Positions 1 through 11,279 of a stretch of 64,000 nt of DNA are shown piece by piece. The position numbers and the translations under genes were made by a program. How positions within the stretch are numbered: position 1 is the first letter of the stretch; every line of letters begins with the position of its first letter. The notes under the pieces were generated by a model that was given only the letters and a program-made list of their open reading frames with translations, was not told where the DNA came from and searched no databases. Location of the stretch: positions 140,031 to 204,030 of the forward strand of contig JARBJD010000120.1 in NCBI GenBank assembly GCA_033064195.1, given 5' to 3'. This stretch comes from Blattamonas nauphoetae. Lineage: Eukaryota; Preaxostyla; Oxymonadida.

Positions 1-694
1 CTCCAACAAGACTCGAAAGCCAGATCCGACAGTCGTCGTGAAGTTGTCCCTTCCAACATGCCTGCGATATCCACAACAAATATGTCTGTGATGGGACCAA
101 CACTGTTGAAAATGCTGCATTTCGCATCCAGGTTCGTGGGTCGTTTGATGGGATGGGAAGAGAGGATAAAGTTGATGTGTTCGCGCATTCAACGAAATAG
201 TGAAGCGAACGCAAAATATCTGTGTGGAATCTTGTGTTTGAAAAATCCACCATGTGAGGGAATGATGCCATCATGATATCCGATGTGATTCCTGATTGGA
301 GAACGAGAAACATGTTCAGAACTGACGAGCCCCCAAGTCTCGACAGAATAATTGTCGATGCCCTCCCAATTTCGAGATTCCCAAATGAAAGCAGCTTTTT
401 AATCATTGTGAAGAGTTCAGTGTTCTTTGGATCCACTGATGGAAAGAGATCGAAAACGAGTTCGTTCGTCCTGATGTTTTTCATGTGATTGACACATGAA
501 ACAGCATATGCGATCTCAGAGGGTGACAGGGAAGCTTTAGAAGATATTGAGTCCATGAATAAGTGGAATTGTGTTTTATAGGCAGTGAAAGTCGTTGTTT
601 TATCTGGGAGAACAAACTGGCTGCATATTGAGCTGGATTGCAGTACTTCTGATTCATTTTGACGTTCAGAAGGTATCGATGAGCGATTGAGCAT
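1..694 (-). CDS. Unidentified protein, C-terminal part cut by window edge
   Basis: An open frame of at least 231 codons runs from an ATG at 692-694 off the left edge with no stop, flanked upstream by an in-frame TGA. The product is mixed helical with no signal peptide or membrane segment that I can see. It contains runs such as SLSPSEIAYAVSCVNHMKN and LPASNDPRTW-like loops, and a stretch VLVPSQTYLLW that loosely recalls the VPSENYLGHLC box of the armadillo-like family near 40.5 kb, so it could be a distant member. Upstream minus-strand sequence near 965-880 (reading HHFRKLEEVQAESIESLKD) may be an earlier exon joined through short introns, so the true start is uncertain. I assign no function. 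Confidence 0.5.
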   Translation of the reverse strand, partial: MLNRSSIPSERQNESEVLQSSSICSQFVLPDKTTTFTAYKTQFHLFMDSISSKASLSPSEIAYAVSCVNHMKNIRTNELVFDLFPSVDPKNTELFTMIKKLLSFGNLEIGRASTIILSRLGGSSVLNMFLVLQSGITSDIMMASFPHMVDFSNTRFHTDILRSLHYFVECANTSTLSSLPIPSNDPRTWMRNAAFSTVLVPSQTYLLWISQACWKGQLHDDCRIWLSSLVG

Positions 695-1014
695 GTCTTG
701 TTTTCACGGTTTCTTTTGAGCAAATTTATGGGTTCATACTGTGAAAAGGAGACATCAGCGGCGAATGGATCACAAAACTTAATTTCACAAACAGGGGAGG
801 ATAATATCACGAGAAACAACATCAGAGTGACAGACTCGATCGACCCACGAAAGAATGAAATTTGACATTAAAAACAATCCCAAAGCAACGATATCTTTCA
901 AACTCTCAATCGACTCGGCCTGCACTTCCTCCAACTTTCGAAAGTGATGAGCACATTCTTCCTTCACTTCAGTCGAGAACAGAGAACAGAAAGATGTTAC
1001 GATGAAATGTTGGT

Positions 1015-3165
1015 TTACGAAGGTACATTCGACGGAGTCTCAGTCACAGACACCGGGATATTTTCTGGATCAATGTGGGAATGTTGTAGAGACTCTTGTG
1101 GCCAGGGATCCGCGATCTGATGCGGAAGAGGAGGATAGTCAGTCACTGCGCAAAGAGGCTTAGCAAAAGAAGAATCATACCAACCACATCGACATCCTTT
1201 CCATCCTCAACAAACACACCGACCGGCGGCGGATTCATGAGGTCCCGAGCATCTGGGCAGTTGTATGGTGTGATTTCGGGCATCGGGCCAACCCATCGCG
1301 GGTAATCCTTCGTAGTCCCGCAATCTGGAGGAGGAACGGGAAATGCCTTGTTTTTAGCATTCTTTTCTGATTGCTTCTTTTCTTCTTTCTGTTTTTTTGC
1401 GGCGTGTTTGGTGAGTTCATCCATGACTGATTTGGGATAATACTGATCGGGAGGGAGTTCTTCTGTGTTGATTGTGCGATAGTTGAGGCGATATGTCTGT
1501 CTTTCCTTGTCATAATGGAAGAATCGTTGCCTCCATCCAATTCCAGCTGCCGTTCTCTCGCGGCTGTCAAGCCGTCCCTTCTCTTCGAGTGCCACTTTTT
1601 CCTCGCCTGCTTTATCAATATCTTTGGCAAAGAGAGCATTTGTCACGCCAGACCACAGGCTGAGGGTTGTGAAATCGGTCGGGAATATCACAGCATAATT
1701 GAGAACAGAAGAAGAGGAAACTTTCGACTTTCAAATGGATGCTGTTGGTTTTGTCGCTGTACCATCTTCTTTGCCTTTGGTTCCTTGATATCCCAAATGG
1801 TGACCTGAGCTCCGCCCTGTGAGAGACGTCATCAAACCGAATTAAACACAGACCCCCAGTTTCAGAGATGAATCGATTTGTCGAACATCGACGCAATTTA
1901 GGTGACTGGTCCAATCTCCGTTTAGAGTTGCTTGGACTTCACCTTTTCCGGCATGATCGGATTTCTCGTCACCAGTGAGCTTGCAAATGACTCCTTCGAC
2001 GCGATTCTTCACAGAAGACATAAAAGACTAGGAGAGGAAGGGCAGACGCGAGTCGAATGTTTTGAATGAGAGACCTTTGACTTGAAATCAAAAACTGTTT
2101 GGAGGCCCGTTTGCTGGCAAGTGATTCGTGCTGGTCCTGCGATTTCCACCCAAAGAGTGCCAAAAATAACATCGCGCCCATAAACAGATGGGAGCTCGAG
2201 AACATATTCTTCGTATGGGAGAGACTCGTGTGTGAATTGAGTGGAGGCCGGGGCTTGATCAGGGTGAGCGTGTCGTTGTTTATATTCATTGATATTCTTT
2301 GGAATACGTAGCCTGACGTCGCCTGGAAGCATGCAAACGACAGAGTTTCCGAGAAATCGTGTTTTGAGATATATGTATCCTTCCAGCGTCATCCCGTTCT
2401 CAGAATTTTGTAAATGAAGAGCCGTGATTGGTGGGTGATGACTGACCTGCTCAGACAAATACCATGTTCGAGAATTGTCTGGGAAGGTTCGGTTGAGTTG
2501 CGGACCTTCAGACGGGCCATCGGTCGGGGTCTGGGTTGGGGCTCCGGTATTGTTGTCCCAGAAACAACGGAAAAATTCCCCAAGTTTTGGGTTGTATGGT
2601 TTGTTGACTCCTCTGTGTTGGGGGTTCCAGGCTGAGAAAAACCTGTAGAGAGTGAAAGTATTGTTGAATATGCCCATACCATGCTGCAATTTCAATCATC
2701 CGCAAAAATGGATCTTCAGTATGGATTGCACTGGTGAATATGTGGAGTTGAGAAGGATTGGATGAGAGAGGAATGACACGGGTTCACAGTAACAAACAAT
2801 GAATTCATACGTAAATATGTGATGTTGAAAAACCATCAGATCTGTAAGACGCTCGGTAACAGATCTGGGTTCGAGTACAAAAGCAGGAACTACGACAAGG
2901 CGATTACGATGGGAGATGGATCATCAGATAGAACAAGGAAGCTCATACGACCAATTCTCGAAATGTCGGTCCCCGATCTAACTTGTTTTAAGAGTGCGGC
3001 CACAACATTTCGTGGCTTTTCATCGAGCACTAGGGGAGTAATTGTGAGCGAGAAGGTTATACCGAGTTCCTCAGCTTCTTCAAACGCTGGTGGAGATTCA
3101 GATTCAATATCAGTTGTATCTTGCGAAGGAGGTGCAACGGGAGGAGTGGGTTTCTGTTCTGACAT
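1015..3165 (-). CDS. Oxysterol-binding-protein-related lipid-transfer protein (ORP)
   Basis: ORPs move or sense sterols and phosphoinositides at membrane contact sites. The family signatures are plain. Near the N-terminus is LLKQ..SGTDISRI, then RMIEIAAWFFSAW, KPYNPKLGEFF (family KPFNPxLGE) and SEQVSHHPPITA (family EQVSHHPP). Later come ESR-LWSGVTNAL and the C-terminal motif with DQYYPKSV. It is the short type, with no PH domain or ankyrin repeats, ending after a Pro-rich tail at a TAA at 1015-1017. At least five GT-AG introns are needed, including a 35-nt one at 1146-1180 and a 37-nt one that fuses AAW to FFSAW. One splice around 2,760-2,840 could not be settled because two frames are open. 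The start MSEQKP at 3163-3165 is chosen because no family sequence lies upstream. A transposon ends 50 bp upstream of it. Confidence 0.85.
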
Positions 3166-3214
3166 ACACACGGAAGATAAGAAAAAATTACAGATGATCG
3201 AAAAACAATCAGTA

Positions 3215-5717
3215 GACCCAACCCGAGTTTTATGGGTAATCTCGAGAAAAATGAAACAATTGAGTAAGACTGTGGACACTCGAGTTATTCATGGTTAACT
3301 CGAGATAACTCTTGAAAACCGAGTTGCACACGTTCACAACCGAATTGACACATTTCACTCGAGTTCCTTCCCATAACTGTTTTTTGAGAAAAAAAGAACA
3401 TCTGAAAAAGTTGATATTATCACTTCTTTTCAACTGATTTCTGATCATATTAGGTGAAAAAGATGGATAGTCAAGATTTGAGGGACGAAAATGTGACACC
3501 GTCACCACAACATTCACAGATCATTCTCAAACCTGGAACTCCACAAACACCATTCCAGTGTGAGCTTTTATTTTGATATTTTGTTCTTTCTCTTTTGAAG
3601 ATTACGACCCTCTGCTGGAAGTTTCATTGGATTCCCGTCCCCAAGTTTCACCATCAATTCTCCCTTCTCATCACAAAACTCGTTGACAGATTCGAGATCA
3701 CTTTTTTCAACACCTCAATCTTCACAATCGTCACGATCATCTGTTGATATTCGGTCAGCTTCGCCCACTATCAGGCCTCAAAAGCGAGAATCTTCAACTT
3801 CCATTGCGTCTCTTGGAGAACTCAAAAACAAACAAAGACAAGTCTTTCTGTCAGCAAAACCAATTGTGCCAATTCCAGAAAGTGGAGGAATCATTTGGTC
3901 GAAGTATGACGATGCAAACTTGTGGAAACAACTCAGATTGGAGAAAGACACTCTTCTTCATCTCTCCGCTCTCATCCAATCGAATTGTCCAGAATACAAT
4001 CATCCAGGACCAAAGGGGAAACTCACTCTCAAAGATGAATTAGTCGTTTATCTTGAATGGTTGAGCTCAACAGTTAAAATCAATCGACTGGCATCGGCAT
4101 TGGGAATCAGTCCAAATCTCGCATCTAAAGCAATTCTACACATTCGCCATCTCCTGTTCACTGTCCTTCAGGAACGATATTCTGTCCCGCCTCGCCCAAC
4201 TCCAAATTTTCAAGCCAATTTCCCTTTCACCGCGCTTTATATTGATGCAACAACAATTGTTGTCCCCAGACCATTGACGGATTTTGAAGATAAGAAAGTA
4301 CTTTGGGAAGGTCATCATTATTGTTATGCGATGAAGGCTCAAGTGTGTGTTGAAGCCAAACCACCCTACAAAGCGCTCTTCGTTTCTGATTGTGTTGCTG
4401 GCTCAATCCACGATGTTGCTCTACTCCAAAAGACTCTCCAACCGATCGAACAATATCTGAACAAGACAGACCAGGAGAAAGAGCTCTATCCACAAGACAA
4501 CGACCCAAAATGGAGAATTCAAGGCGACATGGGATATCTCGGAGATTTTCCAACTCTTCGATTCAATCGTCCGAACAGAAGAAAAAAAGAAAGAACAAAC
4601 GAAGAAGAACAGAATGAACTCAATGTGAGAATTGCGTCTGACAGAGTTCAAGTGGAGAGATTCTTCGGAAGACTCAAATGGCTGTGGCTTCGAATGGGAG
4701 GGAAATACACTGCTGGCGTCAAACATATCACGCAAGACTTCAAAAATGCGTGCTGGTTAACCAATATTCACCTCGAAAAGGACACAATTACCGACTTCCA
4801 GACGATTTTCATGAGAGGGCTCTTTCGGCCTCTTCAAGAAAAGAATCACGAATTCCACGGAGAAAACAACTCTATCGAAAACATCAAGCCGAGATTGAGG
4901 ACTTTGAGAATGATTATGATCCAAGAACAACAGGATTCGATGGAGTCTTTGATATTTCAGATTCTGACTAAAATATTCATCACAATTCACAACACACACT
5001 TACTTTTTCTCAATTTTGTTGAAAAATGTTCTCAAAACGACGTTGAAGAGTCTTAAACTGTCATAAATGATAAAAACTCCCACATTCTTGTTTTTCATGT
5101 TTTTTAGAAATATTTGATTTGTTTTCTGTGTCTAATTCTTTAGACAACGTCTTGCTGTTAGGCCCACATTCTGGGCATCCTCATTCTGTTTCCTGGCGAC
5201 TGACATTCACTTCGACACTTGGGGAGGACCATATTAGCGCGAGCCCATGAAATCCTACCCGACCCAAGTTCCATGAATGATGTCTGCGGACAGCGAGAGG
5301 GGAACCAATATCCAAGCAAGAGCGACTTACATCGAGATGACACAGAACCTACTTGAGGTAAGTTCAATTCAAATACGTAGGGGCGTCGCCGACGGTTATA
5401 GTGAGAATTTTGGAAAAATTTCGATATAAGGGTCGGATCGACTTCGAATTTTTTAAAAGAGTTTTTCTTCAATAATTTGTTTCTTTTCGTACTAATGACA
5501 AGTTATAAATGAGGAAACACGATGAAATGAATCAATTCGACGAAAGTTTGTCAAGATCAACCTGAAAAAAATGTTATGGGGTGAGAACTCGAGTGAAGTG
5601 TGGTTTATTCGGTTTTTCTGCTGTTTATTCGGTTTTCACAAGGTATCTCGAGTTAAGTTGCGTTAACCGAATTGCCCTTCGTGATCACGAGTTTTCCCAT
5701 TATACACGGGTTGGGTC
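3215..5717 (+). mobile_element. PIF/Harbinger-like DNA transposon, 2.5 kb, with long imperfect TIRs
   Basis: The ends are inverted copies. The left begins GACCCAACCCG at 3215 and the right ends CGGGTTGGGTC at 5717. Similarity continues inward for about 130-155 bp (left 3215-3369, right 5585-5717) and includes repeated CTCGAG boxes and AAAACCGA motifs. A TA dinucleotide flanks both ends (3213-3214 and 5718-5719). A 3-bp duplication, as usual for Harbinger, is not clear. The only gene inside is the DDE transposase. The element lies 50 bp upstream of the ORP start codon, in divergent orientation. It looks intact enough to have moved recently. Confidence 0.75.
3463..5056 (+). CDS. DDE transposase (DDE_Tnp_4 / PIF-Harbinger type), two exons
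   Basis: It would cut and paste the surrounding transposon. Exon 1 is 3463-3557, a 43-nt GT-AG intron covers 3558-3600, and exon 2 is 3601-5056, giving about 516 residues. I prefer this spliced ATG start (MDSQDLRDENV) to the internal TTG at 3683 because the frame is open through the splice and phase is kept. There is an N-terminal Ser/Pro-rich tail, then a helix-turn-helix-like block (VKINRLASALGISPNLASKA). The catalytic DDE set follows: YIDAT (first Asp), SIHDVALLQ (second Asp) and RVQVERFFGRLKWLW (Glu). The C-terminal 60 codons are odd: the +1 frame there reads an acidic tail ending FDGVFDISDSD that looks more protein-like than the frame used, so a late frameshift or splice is possible. Confidence 0.85.
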
Positions 5718-5719
5718 TA

Positions 5720-6238
5720 GTGGGATCTGCTTGTTCGTAACTCCGAACAAGTCTTGAATTATGGTTTGGATCAAAACCCTCAATAATATCTCAAATCATG
5801 AAGTGCTATCTCAAACTGTAAAATACCTATATGGAAAAAAATCGTTTTTGAGAGGTGGTAGGCAAACGATATTGTGACGATGATCCGTATTTCTCGGTTC
5901 TTTGAATAAGGATCTTGAAGTGAAACAGAATTAAGGGATGAAAAGTCTGTTTTGGTCACCACGTTGATTGGGACTCCATGACATGACCACAGATTATGAT
6001 TAGACAGTCCAGGTTAAAGTGGATATGTCTCCTGGGATCCAAAGTTCTGACAAGTCTCAACTTTACTCGGTGAAAAGAGGGTGAAAGAACGATCTTTGTG
6101 AATGAGACGTAAAATTTTGGGTTAAACGTGAAATCGGGACGAAGTTTATCTCATTTTTCAGTTAGCAACGAAAACGAAGTGAATTGAGGAAACCATAATT
6201 CAAAAATTGTTCGGAGTTACGAACAAGCAAGCCCCACT
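5720..6238. mobile_element. MITE, about 520 bp, with 50-bp terminal inverted repeats
   Basis: The sequence TGCTTGTTCGTAACTCCGAA near 5729 recurs inverted at about 6207-6228, and the match extends through TTGAATTATGG. The outer edge reads AGTGGG on the left and CAGTGGGG on the inverted right. Within each TIR, TTGTTCG and CGAACAA form a small palindrome. No coding frame of note lies inside. No target duplication was found, and the left end abuts the right end of the Harbinger-like element directly. Confidence 0.7.
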
Positions 6239-6413
6239 GATGATTCGCACTGGCGACTGTGACTCCAAATCAATATAATCGTGTCCTGAATGTTAAAAAC
6301 ATTGCGGAAAAGAGCGAGTGAGAGAGTATTCATGTGAATTGAAGGTCGGCTAACTGAGCCAAGTGGCATCGAAAAACCATCGAATGGGTAGATCGTTCTT
6401 CTGTTTTTGGTGA

Positions 6414-7740
6414 GATGCACTTCACTGAAGCCATCGCCCATTTCCTTGAGTCTTTATGCGCGCCTGAACCAGAAAAGAAGCAATTCGCTAAAGTTGGTTT
6501 GGATTTGTGCTCTTCCTCTATTTGTTCCGCCTCCAGAGTTCCAAACCGAACCTTATTCTGTATCTCTCTTCCACTGGGTGTACCACATTTATAGGTGTGA
6601 TTTTGCATCATTATTATGGACATCAGGATGTCAAAAATCAGTCCTAGTGGTATTATCTCGACATGCATACTTCTCGACAGAATCCGCCTTGCTTTTCCAA
6701 CACTCCATTTCTCAAATGTTTGTCGTATTTACCTCATTTCATTATTCCTGTATCATCTCATTTGTCCGTCCACTTTAAGCTCAACGTCCGCCGACTCTTC
6801 CTCATCGGAGCCATGGTCATCTCAAAAGTCTACGAAGATGTCAGTTTGCCCCATATTTCTCTGTTTCTGGTATAATTTGTCTACAGCATATTGCAACAAG
6901 GACTGGGTTGTGATAAGCCACAATTCATTCACTCTCCATCAGATCAACCAGATGGAATGGGGTATCGCCATTCACTTGTCCCTCATGTCTTCATCCATCA
7001 TTCCTCTGTTTCTAGAACTCCTTGTCCTTCTTAACTTCATGGTTTCCGTGTCTCTCGAAGAATTCACGTCTTTCTCCCACTTCCTTCTCCGCGACTACCA
7101 CGTGCATATGCCCATCTCGCTTGCCCCATTGTCAGCAGTCCATCACTCTCAACGGCCCACTCCTCAAAAAGACAGTGTTGGTTATGTTGAATTTTACGTA
7201 TTGCCTTCTCTCTTCTCATCTCGTTCTCTTACTCAAAAACAGGTTCCGAGTCAAAACAAGCGGCAACCCTGACTCTCCCACATTATCAACCCATTTTTTT
7301 CTTCGCGATTTTGTCTCGGACATTCCTGAATCAGTCTTATCCATTCCAAACGTTTCGCCTGACAACCCACAAGTTAACCAACCACTCGTTATCCCACTGT
7401 CAATATCCCCAGATAGAGCTGAGCGCGATATTTTCCTGTTGTGTTTACTTCGTTTAATCTGGAACCACAAATCGTCCATTTTCTCTTTTGTGTGCATTCT
7501 GCATGGATGGTGGGCGATCTGTTTGGCAGCAGCATCTTAATTTGCTTTTTCCTCACTTTTTTTTCCAAGAAGGCTCTGCTGTGCTCTTTTTTCCATTCAC
7601 TTTATGGAGGCCACTTCTTTTTTGTTACTCATCCAACCATTCTGTGTTTTTTCTGTGAAATGGACACAAGTGAACTTTCTGGACCATCAATGTTGTCATT
7701 TCATGAAAAAAGGGGACGGATCAAGAATTGTCTGCAATAA
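6414..7740 (+). CDS. Possible intron-rich gene, unidentified
   Basis: Short protein-like exons alternate with pyrimidine-rich GT-AG gaps on the plus strand. The clearest start is an ATG at 6414 reading MHFTEAIAHFLESLCAPEPE, followed by a 40-nt intron at 6497-6536 and then EFQTEPYS. Later candidate exons read SADSSSSEPWSSQKS near 6,790, QSITLNGPLLKK near 7,135 and TSGNPDSPTLSTHFFLRDF near 7,257-7,315. I could not build one unambiguous model or recognise a family. It may be a separate gene or 5' exons of the TFIIS-domain gene that follows. Translations across the whole stretch without splicing are not meaningful. Confidence 0.35.
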
Positions 7741-7752
7741 TCACCTCTGGAA

Positions 7753-9665
7753 ATGACGAGTATGCCACCTCTAACTCAATGCTTTCCAATTTCTTGTCCT
7801 TCTCTTCAACACTTTTCTTGTTTCCGTTCAGACCGTCCGAAACCAGATGACCAACAATCTGGCTTCATTGACGAAGATGATTCTTTCTTGGATGATCCAT
7901 TTGGCTCTAGTAGTGATGAGGTCTGCTATTTCTCTTTCATTCGATTCGATTGCTCAATTCACACTCGCTGACATCCTGTCTTTTTTTCTGTTCGTCTACC
8001 CTCCTCACTCATTTTTTTAATCTCATCATTCACAGGAACTTCCAAACATGACACCAGATGAACAGAATGAAGAGTATGCTGAGCTGGGAACAGCCTCTCT
8101 GATCGCATTCAGACGAGAAAAAAGAACCATCAAACGAACTTCTGATCCCTCATTTGTCTCTCATTCTTCTGATTCTAAAATCTTGGAACGAATGACGAAT
8201 GCAACCAATTCACGAAGTGAAGGCCTTTATAATGAGACTATTGATGTCGACAGTGAATCTGGTTTTCTAAGTTCTGATAGCGATATGGATGGGTCTCTTC
8301 GAAATGTTCATCGGTATTCTCTCTCTCAATATGACATTTCATCCAGTAATCCACATCACAAACGCCAACAACTCCAAACAACGCCAAGACATGGACAAAC
8401 TCAAAATCGCAACAGAATGTCGCAACCATATCCATCATCCATGTCCGGCGGAGTTGGCTCAATATCTTCCGAAGCAATCAAACAGCTCAGAGCCAAAGTC
8501 GTGTCAAGCATCGAAAGATCCCTCCTAAATGCGATCAATAAGATTCAAAGTGACAACGATGAATCAGTTGATCAGTCATGCCTCGACAAGTATCTTGAAA
8601 ATGAAACAAAAGTGAAAAAGTCAAAAGTTCGCGACCTCGCAGCTTCAATCGAAGAATCGATTTTCAATGCTCATCCATCTCCGAGTTCATCACCGTACAA
8701 AGATCAAGTCAGAGAAGTGCTATTCAACCTGACAGATTCCAAAAACAGACAATTTCGACAACGTGTCTTTGGAGGCGCAATTCCAGTCTCAGAAATTGGG
8801 AAATTGGACAGTTGGGCCATGGCCAGTGATGAACTGCAACAAGAAAGGAAGGAAATTGAACAGAAAGCACTCAAGAGCCTTATTATTCGTGAGGAAAGTG
8901 ATAGATTAGCAGAACTTGAAGCAGAAAATACAGAAGAACAAAAACTTGCTCAACAAGCTGAAGAACAAGACAAAGAAGAAATTGACAAGCAACCATCTCC
9001 TTCACCAGGACCCCAGTTAATCCAACCCGAATCAACGGCCAGCTCCGAATCCCTCTTCTCCATTCTCACCTCACTCCCAACAACCTCCGTAGCCTCAGCC
9101 CCAAAACCATCACTTATTAAGTTCACATCAAATGGTGCTGTCACTGACCATAAACTTGTCATGCCTCCCCTTCCTCTCTTGAATTACTCCTTCACGTCAA
9201 TCATGGGATCATTTGATGCCTCTGGACTTAAACTACCACTTCAATTATCTCCTCCATCACCAACTGTCTTAAGCACTCTTCTTGCTCGCCTCAAACCCCT
9301 CTTTCTGGAATCAAGGACAGAACCATTGCCGTTGTCACTTTTCATCGCTGAACAGACTGACGAAACACAAAAACGGATGGCCCTCGCAATATCAAAGCAG
9401 ATTGAGTTTCATAAAGGTGCCTGTACAGCTCCCTTGCTCCTTCATGAAGGGCATGATGAAGTCTTCTTTCTTTCGTCTTTTGTTTTCCCAAAACTTCCGA
9501 AAAGGTTGTATTCTTTTATTTCTTCCTCTTATTCACATGTTTTCGATACTATTCTTTTGGTCATTCACTTCGATGATGCACTTCAGCCTTGAATCAATGA
9601 GGAATCAAACAGAACCATTCTCGTTACAGAACATGAACGAACGAATATCAATGCCAATATATTGA
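7753..9665 (+). CDS. TFIIS central-domain (TFS2M) transcription protein
   Basis: The TFIIS central domain binds RNA polymerase II, and in longer proteins (Bye1/PHF3/DIDO types) it works in transcription regulation. Here it covers roughly residues 180-310 of the spliced product. It runs from LRAKVVSSIERSLLNAI, through ASIEESIF, YKDQVREVLFNLTDSKN and GAIPVSEIGKLDSW, to AMASDELQQERKEIEQKA, which matches the family MAS-EL signature. A Glu-rich coiled segment and a Pro/Ser linker follow; the C-terminal ~150 residues could be SPOC-like but are not convincing. Exon model: 7753-7759, 7832-7920, 8036-9504 and 9587-9665, with phases agreeing. The last intron (82 nt) gives the tail SLESMRNQTEPFSLQ. The ATG at 7753 has an upstream in-frame stop, but earlier exons are possible. 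No zinc ribbon is seen, so it is not canonical TFIIS. Confidence 0.75.
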
Positions 9666-9907
9666 ATAAAGATCAGTCAGAGTGATGAATCTAGAACTGT
9701 AGTGATTATTGTGTCATATGGATGATTTTTATGAAAATGATCGGCCCTCTTTAAGACGACCGATTTCTATGGGTTAAAAAAGGCAATCATTACCAAAAAT
9801 TTGACTTAATAATGAATTTTCATGAAGTGTGTTTGCAAGATTGAGAGAGTTCTCGTTGACAAAGAAAAGAATACAGAACAGAAACTGAAGAAAAGCGATT
9901 TCACATT

Positions 9908-11279
9908 TCAACGGAAATGGAAATAAACCAGCATGTATTTCAGTTCAGGCTCAGTAAAGTCGTCGATATTAAAAGTTACCGTATCGCTCTCTTTCTCCCA
10001 CTGTGATCAAAAGTGAAATATGGTGGAAAGCACACCTGCGGGTCATTGCTTCTCATATTCTGAACAAAATCCAGAAAGTACTGCATTTCTTCATCCGTTA
10101 GGTTGTTCACTTTCAGAATGAGAAGCGCTTTTTCCTTATGACTTGTTGGTTTTCCTTGGAAGATGCGAGGGAGCGCTGGTTTTCCATCATCAAGAAGTCT
10201 AGTGCTTGAACGAAAAGATAGTTTGGGTTTTGCAGGACCAGGAGTGGGTGTTTGGGAGGGAGAGGGTTTTGGAGTCGATGGTTGGGAGGGAGTGGGTTTG
10301 GGAGTGGATGGGATGGTTGTGGGGGATGGTTCTGGGATGATGACAGGTTTTGGGTCGTGGCGTGGTATTGGGGTCGTTGAGAAGTGTGGAGGAATATCCG
10401 TGATCGTGTGTTGAGATGTCTGGGCCGGAACAGACGTGGGAATGATCAGATTTGGTTTGCTTGATGTCTGAGAAATAATGGTGCGTTGTGGTGATTTTTT
10501 AGTGAGTGTAACAGAAAGTGGAGAAGATGGAATATCGGTTGGTGATGATTTGGGTGGGAGTAGGTGAATGTTTGTTGATTTGAGTCTGATTGTTCGTCGT
10601 TTCGTGGTAGGGGTTTCCAATGGAGTTGCGTTCAGACTATCAGTACTTGCATCCATTAGACTACTATTTCGAGAGCGGAGTTCGTCAGTCATAGCGCGGT
10701 ATCTGTCCGCGGGAGTGGAATTCGCTGCTCTTTGAACATCGTCCTGTGTCCACCACCCTTTTTCCACCGCATCCTCGAGCGCCAATGAGAAGTCTTTTTG
10801 GAGAGTCTGCGCCTTCAGGCTCATCGGATGAAGCGGTCCATTATAAACATAACAATTGTCCCAAATCGTATGAACAGCGGTGAGAAGTTCTTCTGCATTT
10901 CGAAAAAGAGAATATCCTCTTTGTCTGGAATCTGGCTTGACTTTAGCTGTCGTATCCCCTTTGGAGATTGGGTAGAAGACTGGTGTACAAAGCTCGACAG
11001 TCGTTAGATCCATCGGCCTCCTGATGACTGTCAGGTAATCGGGAACATTGTCTAGCAGAGGATCAACAGGACGCTTGAATGGTTGAGCGAACTGTTGGCC
11101 TGATAGACGGATCACCGCTTTTCTCAGATGACTGAGGAGATGAAAACAGAGGTGTCAAACGTCAATTGTTCAGCATCAATTCGGGAATATATGTCGCTAG
11201 ATCGAGAATAATCGGATGAATTAGATGCAGGTGATGAAGAAAGGTGATTTAGGGAGGATGGATTGAGTTTGAGATTCAT
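9908..11279 (-). CDS. BET-type bromodomain protein (bromodomain plus NET-like tail)
   Basis: Bromodomains read acetyl-lysine on histones, and BET proteins couple this to transcription. The bromodomain follows a Ser/Asn-rich N-terminus: FAQPFKRPVDPLLDNVPDYL, VIRRPMDLTTVE, and then IWDNCYVYNG with the conserved Tyr-Asn. A Pro/Thr/Ser linker precedes a NET-like end (KEKALLILKVNNLTDEEMQY, then FNIDDFTEPELKYML). The exon model is 11279-11161, 11131-10036 and 9988-9908, about 431 residues. The first intron is only 29 nt (11132-11160) and the second about 47 nt. Without the second splice the protein would end early at 9976 and lose the acidic IDDFTEPEL motif expected of NET. There is one bromodomain, not two as in animal BETs. 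The gene converges on the TFIIS-domain gene 242 bp away. Confidence 0.85.

Noticed and set aside
785-967. Separate 60-residue minus gene starting at GTG
   Set aside because: The start is GTG and the frame changes character after about 30 residues. It is at most an exon of the edge gene.
3683-5056. TTG start for the transposase
   Set aside because: A spliced ATG start at 3463 with a 43-nt GT-AG intron keeps the frame open and is the normal eukaryotic arrangement.
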